Assembly: GCA_029204225.1 (NCBI GenBank)
Contig: CM055105.1
Span: 13,655,721-13,719,720 of the forward strand
Reading direction: 5' to 3'
Origin: Diphasiastrum complanatum
Taxonomy: Eukaryota > Streptophyta > Lycopodiopsida > Lycopodiales > Lycopodiaceae
Length of the DNA: 64,000 bases
Positions 50,241-61,470 of the stretch are shown here, one piece after another; the first letter of the stretch is position 1; the number at the start of each line of letters is the position of its first letter. The notes under the pieces were generated by a model. That model ran no database searches and was not told the origin of the DNA. It worked only from the letters and a program-made list of their open reading frames with translations. Both the position numbers and the translations under genes were made by a program.

Positions 50241-50831
50241 ATGTGTTATGTCACTCCTCCAAATAGTCATGATTTAGATTACTTAAGAGTTTTCAAAATC
50301 ATGCATGACTAATGTACATATGAGAAGTTTTAAGCCCTGAACAAATACTATCATAGGGTACTGTGTGCAATGGCGATTTTTAAGTTCCTATGTTGGGTAT
50401 GCCTATATAAATGTCGATTTAGGAATGAATGGTCATAGAAATGGTACTGCTAAGATAACTCGATTTTACTACCTCTTAACATGTCGAATAGAAGAATCAA
50501 CGATACCAATTTGAATAATATTCCATTTCATTTTGAAGCTATTACATATTATTATTGATTAATTTTTGAATTGTCTTAGGTAGTGAAATGGTCTTTCTGA
50601 ATTTTTTTTAATTTGGTGTAATTGGAGGTCCCAACTACTTTTTATGACAAATTGAGAACGTAGACAATTTTTGTATTTAGGTAATGAATAATGATGACTA
50701 GTCCAACACCTTTGAGCATTGATATGGCAACAATTAATTATGGCACTTGCTAAAGTGAATAATTGAGACAATGCGTGTGACCAACAAATGGAAGTGTTAC
50801 TCACACATGTAAAGAGTCTAGATTCTCCTAG
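50241..50831. other. No gene seen
   Basis: AT-rich spacer before the inverted repeat. Confidence 0.5.
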
Positions 50832-52755
50832 GTTAGGATTTCAAGTTGAGCTATATTCGAAAGAAAAGTGGGATAAAAAACTAGAGGGGGTGGACAATTG
50901 GCTCATTCCTGAAAAAAAAAAAAGAATTGGTGTCTTTGAAGAAGGTCAAAAAGACAAATGTGTACTATATTTGTGAGACATGTAATGAAATCATGTCCAA
51001 AATTGAAGAAATTTGGGCTCAAGTGATTGAGATGCTTGGCGATAAAAGTACAAAATTGAAAATTGATCTCTTGAATTGTGAGTGTTGCTGTTCATTTATT
51101 ACTACTTTTTTGCCTACTGAATTATTTATTACGACAGTTATGATCCGTCTTCACCCAACCAATATAGCCCATCGGGCCAAGTGGCCCCACTTAGAGCCCT
51201 ACTTACAAGATCTCATCTGATTCGTAAGGGAAAACCTCCAAAGGAAAGGAAATTCACAAGGTGTCTCATTCCAAATTGTCAAAGAGAGTGAACTTCTCTC
51301 ATGGAACTGTCACACTCCTCCCCCTACTTGTCGAATGGTAAACAAAAGTCTTATTGATATATTATTATTTTCATAATTTTCTCAAGTGATTTGTGCAATG
51401 TTGATGTATTTTTATCACAAATCACATATATTTTAAAACTGTTCTACAAAACCTTACGACATTTTATATAATATTAAAAACTCTATGATAATTCAAATTG
51501 AGGCACCATTGAGTCACATAACTATTTGGGTTTTTAATATTGATTTAAGACATGTTATCTCTAGGTGAGCAAATTGCATCCCATTCAATCATGTTTTCTT
51601 TTCGTCGCATGAATTGGTCATTCACAAGAAAAAGGTGTATATTGTAATCTCAAGGATTCTTATCAACATAAACCTTGATATTGTATTATGTTCTCCACGT
51701 TACAAGTGTCACCATTGTAAAATTTGCATGTAAAATCAATTAGAATAAAGGAGAACCACAATATCATGACAAATCAAACCAAAGTTTGACTTAATTTCAT
51801 ACGTATTTTACCTGACGTGATAAAAGCATTTAAAACTAGTTCAAAACTAATGGCATCCTTGATTTAGAAAACTCCAGAAAGAGAAATTGTTGTTTAGGTT
51901 AATTACATTATAAAATTGGATTCTATTAAGAGGTTTTTATCTCATAAGCAGATTCATAGGTATATATGCCATTGCTTAAAAAGTTTGTTTAAATAGGTGT
52001 AACATTTGTAGAAGACAAATTTGCATTCTTAAAAGACACAAGCAAATGAAAAATAGCATAGTAATATGTGCGTTATTGACTTCAATGACATATCTCTACC
52101 ATCACTCTAATGTCATTTATGAGGTGAACCATTAATGCCTCACAAAACAAATATGGACAAATACCCATAAAAATTGTGAAGATACTTTTTGAGTAGCTAA
52201 TCAACATGGAACAAAATTTCTCAACTGATACATTTTGAGTAGCTAATCAACATTGAAGAAAATTTCTCAACTTATATGATTGTGCCATTCACCCTTTTGT
52301 GCTTTTACAAATGAATCCGATTATGCCATTTTCAACCCTTAGTTTTGCCTCTCATGATCTTCTACGATCACCTTGTTTGGTTTGTTTTCTTGAGTTTTTC
52401 TCAATTAGGAGCATAAGGACATTCATGAGTTTTTAAAATTTACAAGATCAAAACCCCTTTTACATGTCCTCATGAATATGAATTACTCAATTGTGCACTA
52501 TGGTCTTGAAAATGTAAACTTTTTCAACATTAGAAAATTGCCTCTAACTTGCTAAACTCATCTAAAATAATCGTGCGTGCAAATGGTGTCAAGCCTTGAA
52601 ATTCCAATTGTGTCTAAAACCTTGTGCCAAACCATAGAACCGTGTCATGAACCGTGGCACGGTTCATGCCATCAATTAATTATTTATTTCTATTTTTATC
52701 CTATTTCCTCCCAAAACCCTTCCCAATGGATTTTTTGGCCTTTTTTTACTTTTAT
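50832..52755 (+). repeat. Left arm of a large inverted repeat
   Basis: This 1.9 kb sequence matches the reverse complement of 61775-63677 over nearly its full length, with indels. The left copy has about 85 extra bases near 51570-51650 and lacks about 55 bases present at 63193-63250. Near the outer end a gag-like zinc-knuckle remnant can be read in the partner copy (YICDNPRHVLKSCP, with the first Cys replaced by Tyr). The arms are therefore probably two insertions of one retroelement fragment in opposite directions. Confidence 0.85.
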
Positions 52756-53230
52756 TTGGGCTGTTTTTGAGGGTGGGCAGTAAATAAAAAAGCCATTAAT
52801 TAATTGATTAATTAAACGCTGGTGAGGAGAACACTCCTTGAACATTTCTAGTTTTATTTGCCCTTTTTTTGTTTCTTTTTGGGCTGCTTTGGGGGGTGGG
52901 AACTTTTATAAAAAAAAAATTATTATTTAATTAACGGTTCACCCATAGAATCCGTGAACGTGGACGGTTCACCATGGTTCTTGGAACCGTACGGTTCACA
53001 AAGTCTGGTTCCAAGAACCGTGAAGAACCGTAATAAATAATTAATTGATTGATTTTAAGGGGCTAAAGAGCATAAAAAAAATTAATTACATGAACCGTAC
53101 CACGGTTCATGAACCGTGGTACGGTTCACTGTACGGTACTTGGAACCCACGGTCCTGAGAACCGTGGGTTCTATGGGTTCACCATTAAAAACTCTGTGAA
53201 CCGTATGGTTCCAAGAACCGTGGTGAACCG
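52637..53230. repeat. ACGGTTC/GAACCGT palindrome cluster
   Basis: By my count 16 copies of the 7-mer ACGGTTC or its complement occur here, many in facing pairs. 53091-53128 is a perfect 38-bp palindrome. A degraded single remnant is at the corresponding place in the right arm. Confidence 0.85.
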
Positions 53231-53480
53231 GCTCATGATTTGTCCTTGATGCACTTTGTGTTGAGCTCCCTGAGCTCCAGATTTGTTCAGTTCCGCACAG
53301 GTATCAAGGCTCCCTGAGCCGAAGGATTTATCGTTTGATTGCCCACTTTATGGTCCACAAGTGCCTTGTTGCTTCTGCACCTTGATTTCTCTCCTTGTCC
53401 CAGCCTGATCTTGATACTTTTCCATCTTGGCTCTTTAAGGTAGGCAAAGATTGAGTACTCCGCAATGCACCTCTCACTTA

Positions 53481-53860
53481 GCTTGAAGTAGCTCTTTGAA
53501 TCAGCCCAAATGTAACCATTGACCTCGTGGAAAGCCAAAGGGTCGCACCAGTTTGATCCGCATCCGAACTATCTCTTCGCGTTTGTTTGAAGTACCATGT
53601 CCGTCGCGCAAAACTTGACTTTCACAATTCCATCACTGGTCAGTTGCCTCACAGTCAAAACAAGAAGTGTACATCGAGCTTGGCTTCAAGTAGCTCTCTT
53701 TGAATCAGACACATGCACCCAGAGTTTGCACTAGTTCAATCTCAACGCGAACTGTCCCTTAGCGTCCGTTCGAAATACCAAGTCTCTCATGCAAGACTCA
53801 ACTTTCACAGTTCCTTCATTGATCAGTTGCCTTACACGTAACACAAGCCAGCGTACTCAT
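53481..53860. repeat. Tandem repeat, period about 202 bp
   Basis: Two diverged copies begin at GCTTGAAGTAGCTCT (53481) and GCTTCAAGTAGCTCT (53683). They share TTTGAATCAG, GTTTGATC/GTTCAATC, ACTTTCACA(A/G)TTCC and CAGTTGCC. Confidence 0.8.
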
Positions 53861-54225
53861 ATGTTTCCTCATCATTGCTGGTCCAGAAAAAGCCTATAAC
53901 AAACTTTCCTTTCCACAACAAAAACTTGTCAACTTATTAGGTCCAAAGTTCGCCAGTCTCCTCGTGTGAGTATGGCTAGGTCACCTTGAATTTGCCCCCA
54001 TTTTGATCAACTTTCATTCAAAATTTGTCCCAAGAGAGAGGTATGTGGGATAGTTCCCCTCCACTTATAAAAACAGCTGATCGGACTTAGAGTAGAGTTC
54101 TTCGGACAAAAAGCCTTTTCAACACTCTGCTTCCCATCTGCTAGGATTATGGCTCGATCAAACTTGTTGCCAATCTCTGAAGAGGATCCTAGTCTTTTCC
54201 CCTTTGAGGAAAAACCCAACTGATA

Positions 54226-54727
54226 CTGGATATCACCCATGCTCAGTGAGTTTCAGTTCCGAAGGTGGCCGTCCCAAAATGAAGACCAACTGCTATAGAA
54301 GATCTCCCCTGAAATTGCCCTTTCCAACTTTTAACTTCCTGCTTGCGTCTGGTGGGCGTTGTCGCAAATGAAACTAACCCAAGAAACAGGCTAGCCATCC
54401 ATCCTTTGCAAACATTGAGTCATTACGTTGTCGTTCACGTGCGAGTACTTGAATTGCAAATCCGCCGCACAGATTCTGGATATCGCCCATGCTCAGTGAG
54501 TTTCAGTTCCGAAGGTGGCCGTCCCAAAATGAAGACCAACTGCTCCATAGAAGATCTCCCCTGAAATGGCCCTTTCCACCTTTTGACTTCCTGCTTGCGT
54601 CTAGTGGGCGTTGTCGCAAATGAAACTAACCCAAGAAACAGGCTAGCCATCCATCCTTTGCAAACATTGAATCGTTTCGTTGTCGTTCACGTGTGAATAC
54701 TTGAACTGCAAATCCGCCCCACAGATT
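54226..54727. repeat. Tandem duplication, period 249 bp
   Basis: Copies 54226-54474 and 54475-54727 are nearly identical over their whole length (shared TGCTCAGTGAGTTTCAG, GAAGATCTCCCCTGAAAT and GGCTAGCCATCCATCC). This is a recent duplication inside the GC-rich element. Confidence 0.93.
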
Positions 54728-55005
54728 CTGTAGTCCTCTTTGTTTGATGGTATCAGCCTTCAAAAGAAAAGGTTCCTTCTCGAGCCATCAGCTCCTTGTA
54801 TCACAAGCAATCATGCAAACCAGGCAAAGCACGAGTACTAAGACTCACCACGAATACATACAAGTAAGACACTCAGGCAGGTTTACTAACAAGTAACAAA
54901 GACAAGGTCCCCCTTTGAGATGGTCCTGCCAACGGACCTTTGCCTGGCCGCGCCCATACAAATCGATCACAGAATCAGCCCACATAGGACACCCCTCCAA
55001 CCATC

Positions 55006-55410
55006 CGTGCTTTCACCATTAAGCAGCACATTGCCTCAGTCACGCCCCAACACTTTTTGGTCGATAGCCCTTATAGCTAAACGATCGGCAGCTATCCCGC
55101 ACCGGCAGCTAACCACCCGTGCTTTACACCCGAATTCGAGCAGCATCTCTGTATCAATGGTTAACCCGTACAGTTCGAATATGTCGCCCCGCACCCCACA
55201 AGGCACAGACCGTGCTTACACCAACCTAATGGCCGCACAGTGCCTCATCTGTCCTACGTGCAGACAGCGCCAGGCCCGAACCGCGAGAACTGATCGTGCT
55301 TATACCTCAAGGGCAGCACTTTGACTCATCAAGTCCCCCGTTCTGCCAACCACCCCGACCGTGGATGCACCCGTGCTTACACTGTGGGCAGCACCTTGCA
55401 CAACAGTTGT
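55006..55410. repeat. Five spaced copies of a CGTGCTT...GCAGCAC motif
   Basis: CGTGCTT occurs at 55006, 55118, 55211, 55295 and 55372, each followed within about 15-25 bases by GCAGCA(C/T) or CGCACAGT and then a TTGC/TGCCTCAT-like word. Intervals shrink steadily: 112, 93, 84, 77. Confidence 0.65.
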
Positions 55411-55470
55411 CTTGATGAACCCCAAACCGTGGCCATTTCCGTGAGATCCGCATAGCTGACCGGCCAGTCG

Positions 55471-55482
55471 GCTCTGATACCA
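55471..55482 (-). other. Primer binding site of the GC-rich LTR element
   Basis: Minus strand TGGTATCAGAGC, two bases inside an LTR end (…GCGCTACA). Confidence 0.8.
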
Positions 55483-55484
55483 CA

Positions 55485-56219
55485 TGTAGCGCAGAAATCC
55501 CAAAGGGAGCCGGGAACCACGACTTAGCTTCCCAGCCTTCAACTCTTGCCATCCAAACCCACTTGACATACAAGCAGCCAACTCGCCAACAACGATCAGA
55601 CTTAACCAACTTGAAGTTCCGAAAACCAACATTGAGATCCAACCTGGCGCCATGCCAGATCGGGGGTCCCGATGTGGGTGACTTCCCTCCAAGCAAGCCG
55701 CCCGACATACATCAAACTTAACCAACTCGAAGCTTCGTTACAAACGAGTAACATCCATTCCAAGCAAGCGGTCTGACTTACATCAGACTTAACCAACTGA
55801 AAGCTTCGTCACGAGCGCTTGAAGCCAACCTGGCGCCACGCCAGACTGGACAGCCATAAACAGGTAACATCCACCCAAGCAAGCCATCCAACTCAGCCGA
55901 CAGGTTAGAGCCCGTTCCCCAAGAGCTTAACCCATTCACGTTCATGCAATGAACACTCAGAACCACAAGCCGCGACAGATATGGAAACAACCAGTTCCTG
56001 GACCAAATGGTCCCGACAGCATACCGCTGGCGCCACGGACCGAATGGTCCCGACGGCATACCGCTGGCGTCCCGGGATACGACCCTCAGCTATGTGCCAA
56101 GTTAAAAATTTTGAAAGCGGCCTTACAACTAGCGCTTTTACCGAACACTGAAACCCAGAAGGTAATCAAAGTCAGTTTGAGGAAAATCCCACTTTATTGA
56201 TAAATCTGAGAAGGTTACA
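55485..56219 (-). repeat. 5' LTR of the GC-rich element
   Basis: The left border TGTAGCGC is fixed by the primer site. The right border is proposed at GGTTACA. It contains internal repeats: AGACTTAACCAACT with AAGCTTCGT, CCAACCTGGCGCCA twice, and a two-copy 36-bp unit with GGCATACCGCTGGCG at 56003-56075. The element's internal part, running left to about 53.2 kb, shows no gag or pol and may be a non-autonomous element. Confidence 0.5.
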
Positions 56220-56583
56220 TTTCAAGTGTGTGACCGACCCTAGTCTCCGGGGCGCTAGCATGCCAAGGCGAGAGCCATGACAACATTCCAGCAAGGGAGG
56301 CTGAGACTTGGTTGGAGCTCGCCCTGAGTCGCAACCCGCACTCCCCTATAGTATTGGTGTGATTCGGCACCCCCCCTCATACCAAGCACTCTACCCAAGC
56401 TGGTAAAGCACGTTTTTCTCTCTCTAGGATTTGCTCTTTCTAGAAAGTCATTTTCTCTCTCTAGATTTTATTGATCCACAGGCTTCCTTTAATCATGCCT
56501 AGATCGTGTGAGGTGATTGCACATTGATCTGAGCTCTCTGGACTCCGCTAGAACCGATCAAAGATTTTCAGCCATAGGAACTT

Positions 56584-56687
56584 GGCGCCGGCTAGATTCT
56601 GGTCACAGTGGCGCCGGGAGCGGCGCCGTCGCCGGGAGCAGCAGGGGCGCTGCTGGCGCCGGGGACATAGTTGGCGCCGATGGCGCC
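56584..56687. repeat. Six GGCGCC hexamers in 104 bp
   Basis: GGCGCC at 56584, 56610, 56622, 56655, 56673 and 56682, in a CG-rich island inside otherwise moderate-GC sequence. Confidence 0.95.
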
Positions 56688-56892
56688 GGAAGTAAAACTT
56701 GTAAAGGTAGCTTTACAACAATCCAAAGAACTTGGGCCCAAAAGGCGGCCAAAAACATCCATAAGAGAGCTGTCAAGGAAGAGAGGAGATGCAAAAAGTC
56801 CGGAGTAGGGGGAAAAGTCCGCAGCAGATAAGAAGGACGCTGGATAAAGCAAGACGTCAAAATGCCAAACGCGACCTGAGTGTCGCCCAACC

Positions 56893-56957
56893 GGGAATCT
56901 CACCTTATCAAGCCTTGTTTGATAAGAAACCCAATGTAGAAGATTTTAATATCTTCA
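56893..56957 (+). pseudogene. Copia integrase C-terminal snippet
   Basis: Reads ISPYQALFDKKPNVEDFNIF, the Copia integrase motif usually written TPYEALFGKKPNVSHLRVF. It ends exactly where the inverted LINE segment begins, so the LINE seems to have inserted into a Copia element. Confidence 0.6.
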
Positions 56958-58960
56958 AAAGGAACACCCAGAATTCGAATGCCATCCGAAGGAGCAAGGA
57001 AACCTTGAGGAGGAACAAAGTCCGGGGGAAAACCTCCTGGAGACCACACTGAACACTTGCGAGGTTGAATAGACAAACCAAGAGAAGCTAGCTGCTCAGA
57101 GAAATGATGAAATGTGAGGAGCACCGTAGGAGCAGAACCAACAATATGAGTGTCATCAGCAACCTAAGGAAATAAGCAGGAGGGAAAGGCCTCTGCAGAA
57201 GCTCGAAGTGCACGGAAATGAGCCAGAGCGAAAAGAGGACCAGCCAAAAGATCACCTTGACGAGTACCTGCTGCAGACTGGATAGTAGAAAGATCCCCAG
57301 AGCGCACATGGTGACTGTAAAAGAGAGGAGTCTCAGTAGCATAGAACAACCGCACAAATGGGATGAGCTGAGCCAACTCACCACCAGTTTTCTTTATCCA
57401 GTAAAGATAGAACAAGTTCTGGTTCAACTATCGAAACTACATCATTTGATGGATTTTTCCATTTCAGTACCGTATTATAAGATGTTTGGTTTGCTTTTTT
57501 CGTCATTGGTCATGAATTCTTTCCTTCTTTCAATATAATTGCTTTTGGCGATTGTATTGTCGGTTCAACAGAAATAGTACAAACTCTAAATCTTGTAGAA
57601 TCCATATGACTTAAGATCTATTCATTAGTGAGTTCGGCGTTTTTGTCATAAGATAAAGCATGACTAACATGGATAAGCTCTTCCTCGATACGATCTATAA
57701 TTGGTTCAGTTGATATCCATGCCACATTCATCATATTGATTGGAAAGATGATCGGCGCGCAACTCCTGAAAGATTGCAGCTCTAGAAACAGAGTTAAAAG
57801 CATTGGAAACATCCACTTGGAGAACAACCCAGTTAGGATGGAGGTCAAGGGTGGCACGCAAACCATGAATGACAGCTTTACAGCCGCCAGGAGTAGAGAC
57901 GCCAAACTGACGAGGAGAGAGAAAAGAGGCGAAAATCTATTGAAACTGAAAACAGATAGAACGACTAACAAGACGGAGGAGGACTTTGCCAATAGCGATG
58001 AGAAGGGCGCCACTCGAGGCTTTAGACATGGCGATCAAACGAGACGCAGACCAAAGACGAGCGACAGAAGAAGGAATGTGACCAGAGGCGATAAAAGAGC
58101 AGACCTGAAAAAGATGAACAAAGCCACTAGCAGAGTCCTCAGGTGGAAAGCAATCATGAAGGTATTCATAGACGAAACCAGAGGGACCACCAACAGCAAG
58201 ACGAGGACTACAATGGAAGGCACGAGAGAAAGAATCACGATCAAGCACCAAGTCAACATCAGACACAAAGTCCTCCACAAACAAGGGAAGAATGCCTTCA
58301 GAAGCAGGATGCAGAGCTTGGAGAGCAGCAACAGTATCAACAAAAGAGGGAGCGGGTGTGAGAGGAGCTAAAGCTCGAGCTGCACGAGAATACTCACCAA
58401 CTTGCCCAAGATGTAGGGTGCGACGAAGGCGACGATGGAGAGGTGGGGCGCCTTGAGGTTGAGAGTTCTGTGAGTTGCGAGCAGCAAGTGCCTGACAACG
58501 TGCAAAGTGTTCATCCTAAAGCGTTTCCCAGTCTCCCGATAGAAAGCGACGAAGGCGAGCACGAGTTTCTCTATGACCAGCATCCCCACCCCTCGGAGGA
58601 AGGACTAGACACCAAAGGGAAAAAAGAAGAAACAGATGCCAAGCCGCAATGTCAAAGGGGTCAATAGCCAAGCGATCAAGAAGAAGGCGCATAGCAACTT
58701 GAGTTTCACGACGGAGAGCGAGAGGAATATGAAAGTAGAGCCTTGGACGAGGGAAGCCCAAGTGAAAAGCTCCGAGGACGTCAAGGGAAGAAATCCAAGA
58801 CCAAGCTAAAGCAGAGGGCGAATGGGGTGCAGAAAGAGGAGGGCGATCTTGAGACGACTGAAGCAACGACAAGAACGCTGGACGGGCAAGACCTCCTCTA
58901 GGAGAGAAGAAACGATTACAAGCATGGCAAAGAACCCGTTCAGGGGGTTGAGAAGGCAAT
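56958..58960 (-). pseudogene. LINE reverse transcriptase, inverted 5' segment
   Basis: In minus order: a Cys-rich finger (VLCHACNRFFSPRGGL) at 58950, an alpha-helical region, then RT starting with FHCSPRLAVGGPSGFVYEYL and IAIGKVLLRLVSRSI (58280-57940). The first catalytic Asp follows in VVLQVDVSNAFNSV (about 57830). After an insert, GTRQGDLLAGPLFALAHFRAL and the catalytic VADDTHIVG (about 57160) appear, ending at RILGVPFE (56958). Frame changes occur. The family differs from the LINEs at 9.5 and 32.3 kb. Confidence 0.88.
57395..57755. other. About 360-bp insert inside the inverted LINE RT
   Basis: It separates FQELRA from GGELAQLIPFVRLFYA, which are contiguous in related elements. The insert is AT-rich. 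On the minus strand it has an unrecognised 37-codon frame (MNVAWISTEPIIDRIEEEL...). No terminal repeats were noticed. Confidence 0.5.
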
Positions 58961-58984
58961 GCAACAAGGGCCGAAGGAGGTTCA

Positions 58985-59840
58985 CAACCAAGCGAGAGGG
59001 CAACAATGCCATGGGAAGAGGTGTATTGATGCTCTTGCTATCCACCTCCTCCGTTGTCCTTCTGGGAGTGAGCGCACCGCTACGCATGATGTTGTCAGAG
59101 ATGCAGCGGCCGCTATAGCCAGAGATGGAAGATTCCATGTCCTCAGAGAGCAGTCTCATGTCCTTCCTTCTTCTGCGTCCCACTCTTCCCGCAGGCGTGT
59201 TGACATTGTTCTCTCTCGGGATGGGCTTCGTACTTTGGCAGATGTTGTTGTTGCTGATCCCACACGTGGTGACTTATTGCTCTGCCTTCACACCAGGAGA
59301 AGCAACAAGCGTCGCAACACAAGAGAAGAAAAAAAACTACTCCGACAGGCACCCCACTGCTTTGGCTATTGAGACTTATGGCACCTTGCATCGACGCTTT
59401 GAGGATTTTCTTCGCATGTGTTCTCATCAGGCAACAGAGCGTCAAGGTATTCCTGGTTCTATTCTCGTGGCTTCTTTCAAACAACGTGTTTCCATTGCCC
59501 TGCAACGTGCTCAGGCCCTATCTATTTTGCAACGGGCGACAGTGGCTGGGTCTGCTACATCTCATCTCCCTTCATTAGCCGACTCACCACCTCTTCACTT
59601 TTCCGATCTGCTGCAGTCAGTTGGCAGACTTCCACGAACATCATCATAGTTTATGCACTTTTATTTTTAATGCCAGGATTTGGATTAATCTTAGCTTTAC
59701 TGCAAGCTTCGCTCTTGTTTGAGCCTACTTTTGTTTAAACTTCCCCTTCGGCCTCCTTCGGGATGTATATATCTTTTTCATCAATGTACCTACTACTTTT
59801 TCCTATGAATAAATGCACCAGGGGGTCTTCTAAAAAATAG
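58985..59840 (+). pseudogene. LINE 3' segment, forward orientation
   Basis: Reads the C-terminal domain of the same kind of LINE: IHLLRCPSGSERTATHDVVR, RVDIVLSRDGLRTLADVVVA, and after a frameshift ETYGTLHRRFEDFL, VSIALQRAQALSILQRA, to a stop at 59649. A 3' UTR follows with an AATAAATGCACC-like end near 59815. It is head-to-head with the inverted segment at about 58970. Confidence 0.82.
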
Positions 59841-59844
59841 CTTT

Positions 59845-60440
59845 CTCTGTTGTTGTACAACCACAGATCATAGGTGTCAACCTACTTAATGAAATTCTTC
59901 AACGTTGACAGTCACTGGGCTTGCTGGATCTTGTTATTAATTATCATGGACTTTCATCCACTTTTGAACCCACAAACTCAACAGAAGGTGAATAATAAGC
60001 CACTATGTAGGATTACTAGGGATTGGAAAATCTTTGAAGAACACGTTTAAACTTCACTTCCTGAGGAACATATAAACTTGTAGAGCTAGAATTTTGAGTG
60101 GGAGACATATTGTAACAAGTAAACAAATCTTGTTATTTACATTTTCCAGACTAGGCACAATGCAGGGTAACGGTAACTTAACATCGAACAGCCTAGATTT
60201 TGTTTTATCTAATCATCCACATCACATAAATGCACTTATAGCAAAGTTTTGAACCATGATCTGTTGAAGCCCTGACATCTTTGATCGCCGGTACTTATCT
60301 TTGTGACAAGCTTATCAATGCCCTAATCGTTTACTTACCTGATTTCTCGGTTTTCTGTCAGATTTATTGTGAAACGCAAATAAATATGTACCTTAACACT
60401 CATGCGATGTAAGATTTTGAAGGATTCTTCAATGCCTTCA
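59845..60440. other. 3' flank of the Sm-protein gene
   Basis: No gene recognised. It should include the 3' UTR of the minus-strand Sm gene; the first minus-strand AATAAAT-type signal is at about 60380. Confidence 0.4.
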
Positions 60441-60444
60441 AACT

Positions 60445-61470
60445 TTAAAATTCACTTGCTTCTTCAGTTGAACTGCTTGCTTTGAAAGACTCTCCAGATG
60501 TTGTAGATGTAAGGGCTCCCTTCCCTCCTATGTAGGCCGTTTCCGCACGATCTAGCATCAAGCGCTGCAAATTGATGGAATGATATTGATGTCAGAATTG
60601 TGGAGCTGGGATGGAGAAGGTTTAGAAAACTGCAAATTTTGAAAACATTGCTATCCATCTTCTATAACATGTTGCCACCCTTGATGCAAGTTTGTGAGTA
60701 TTAAAAAAAGCATTCTAGGAATTGGTACATTTAGTCCATACCCTTGCCTCCACAGCTTGGGAAACATTGAATGTATCTGGCATGTGAATGAATCTAATAA
60801 CGCTGCCTCTAACAAAAATCATGGGCAATGAACTTTTGATTCCCTGCCAATGTGCAAACAAAAACAAAATCACTTGCAAGCAGGTCAATGCTGAACCCAT
60901 TTTTTCTAACTTCACCAAAACTTTTTCTTCACTCTTTTCAATAAGACTTACTCCAAAGAGCAAGCTGTCAGTTGAGCCTGAATCTAGGCAAGGAAACATT
61001 TCTTCAAACTACCATGTGTAACTAGCAAATTATACTGTTATCGTTTTTTAGAGCCACAATTTTCGATAAAATAGGATTGACTTCATTCATGCTCATGCTC
61101 ATGCATAACAGCATCATGCTAACAGGAACTGCAACAAAATTACCTCGACATTCTCGACTACTGTATCTTTCAAGGTAATGCTGCCCAATCAACAAACAAG
61201 AGAGAATGAGACATTTTCAGAATTTCTGTGGGTATTTAAATGTTGCAATTCTAATCACGAGTCTAAGATAAAACTGTTTTCACACAACAAGTGCAGGCGA
61301 ATGAACAAAATTAGTGAGAAAACCCACTTCATGTCCGCATCACAATCATCTAAGATTCCACGAATACAAAGCTCATTCCGCAACTCCACCAAAAGTTCCA
61401 GGCCAACGAGCGCTTGCACCACACACACAAGCGTCCTCTCTGTTTGTCTTCCTCTCCTGTTACCCATCAT
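60445..61470 (-). CDS. Sm-like protein, LSM10-like, complete
   Basis: Sm-fold proteins form heteroheptameric rings on RNA; LSM10 in animals belongs to the U7 snRNP ring for histone mRNA 3' processing. Four exons in minus order: 61470-61328, 61180-61144, 60843-60742, 60564-60445. All have GT-AG borders with matching phase, giving 402 nt, or 133 residues. The Sm1 motif spans the first junction: LELLVELRNELCIRG then DDCDADMNITLKD. Sm2 is MIFVRGSVIRFIHMPD, followed by NVSQAVEAR. The N-terminal RTLVCVVQALVG helix and the I-R-F-I-H-M-P-D tail resemble LSM10 (V-R-Y-V-H-I-P-D) more than LSM2 (V-R-Y-V-Q-L-P), but LSM2 or SmD kin cannot be excluded. The C-terminus is Ser/Thr-rich and ends in EEASEF. 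An acceptor at 61493 shows an intron in the 5' UTR. No defects were seen. Confidence 0.85.

Noticed and set aside
54920-55725. Several overlapping open frames of 130-140 codons on both strands
   Set aside because: High GC content keeps stops rare. The sequence is LTR and leader repeats, and no frame resembles gag or pol.
56517-56831. Gly/Ala-rich plus-strand frame
   Set aside because: Produced by the GGCGCC-rich island. No domain, and the opposite strand is equally open.
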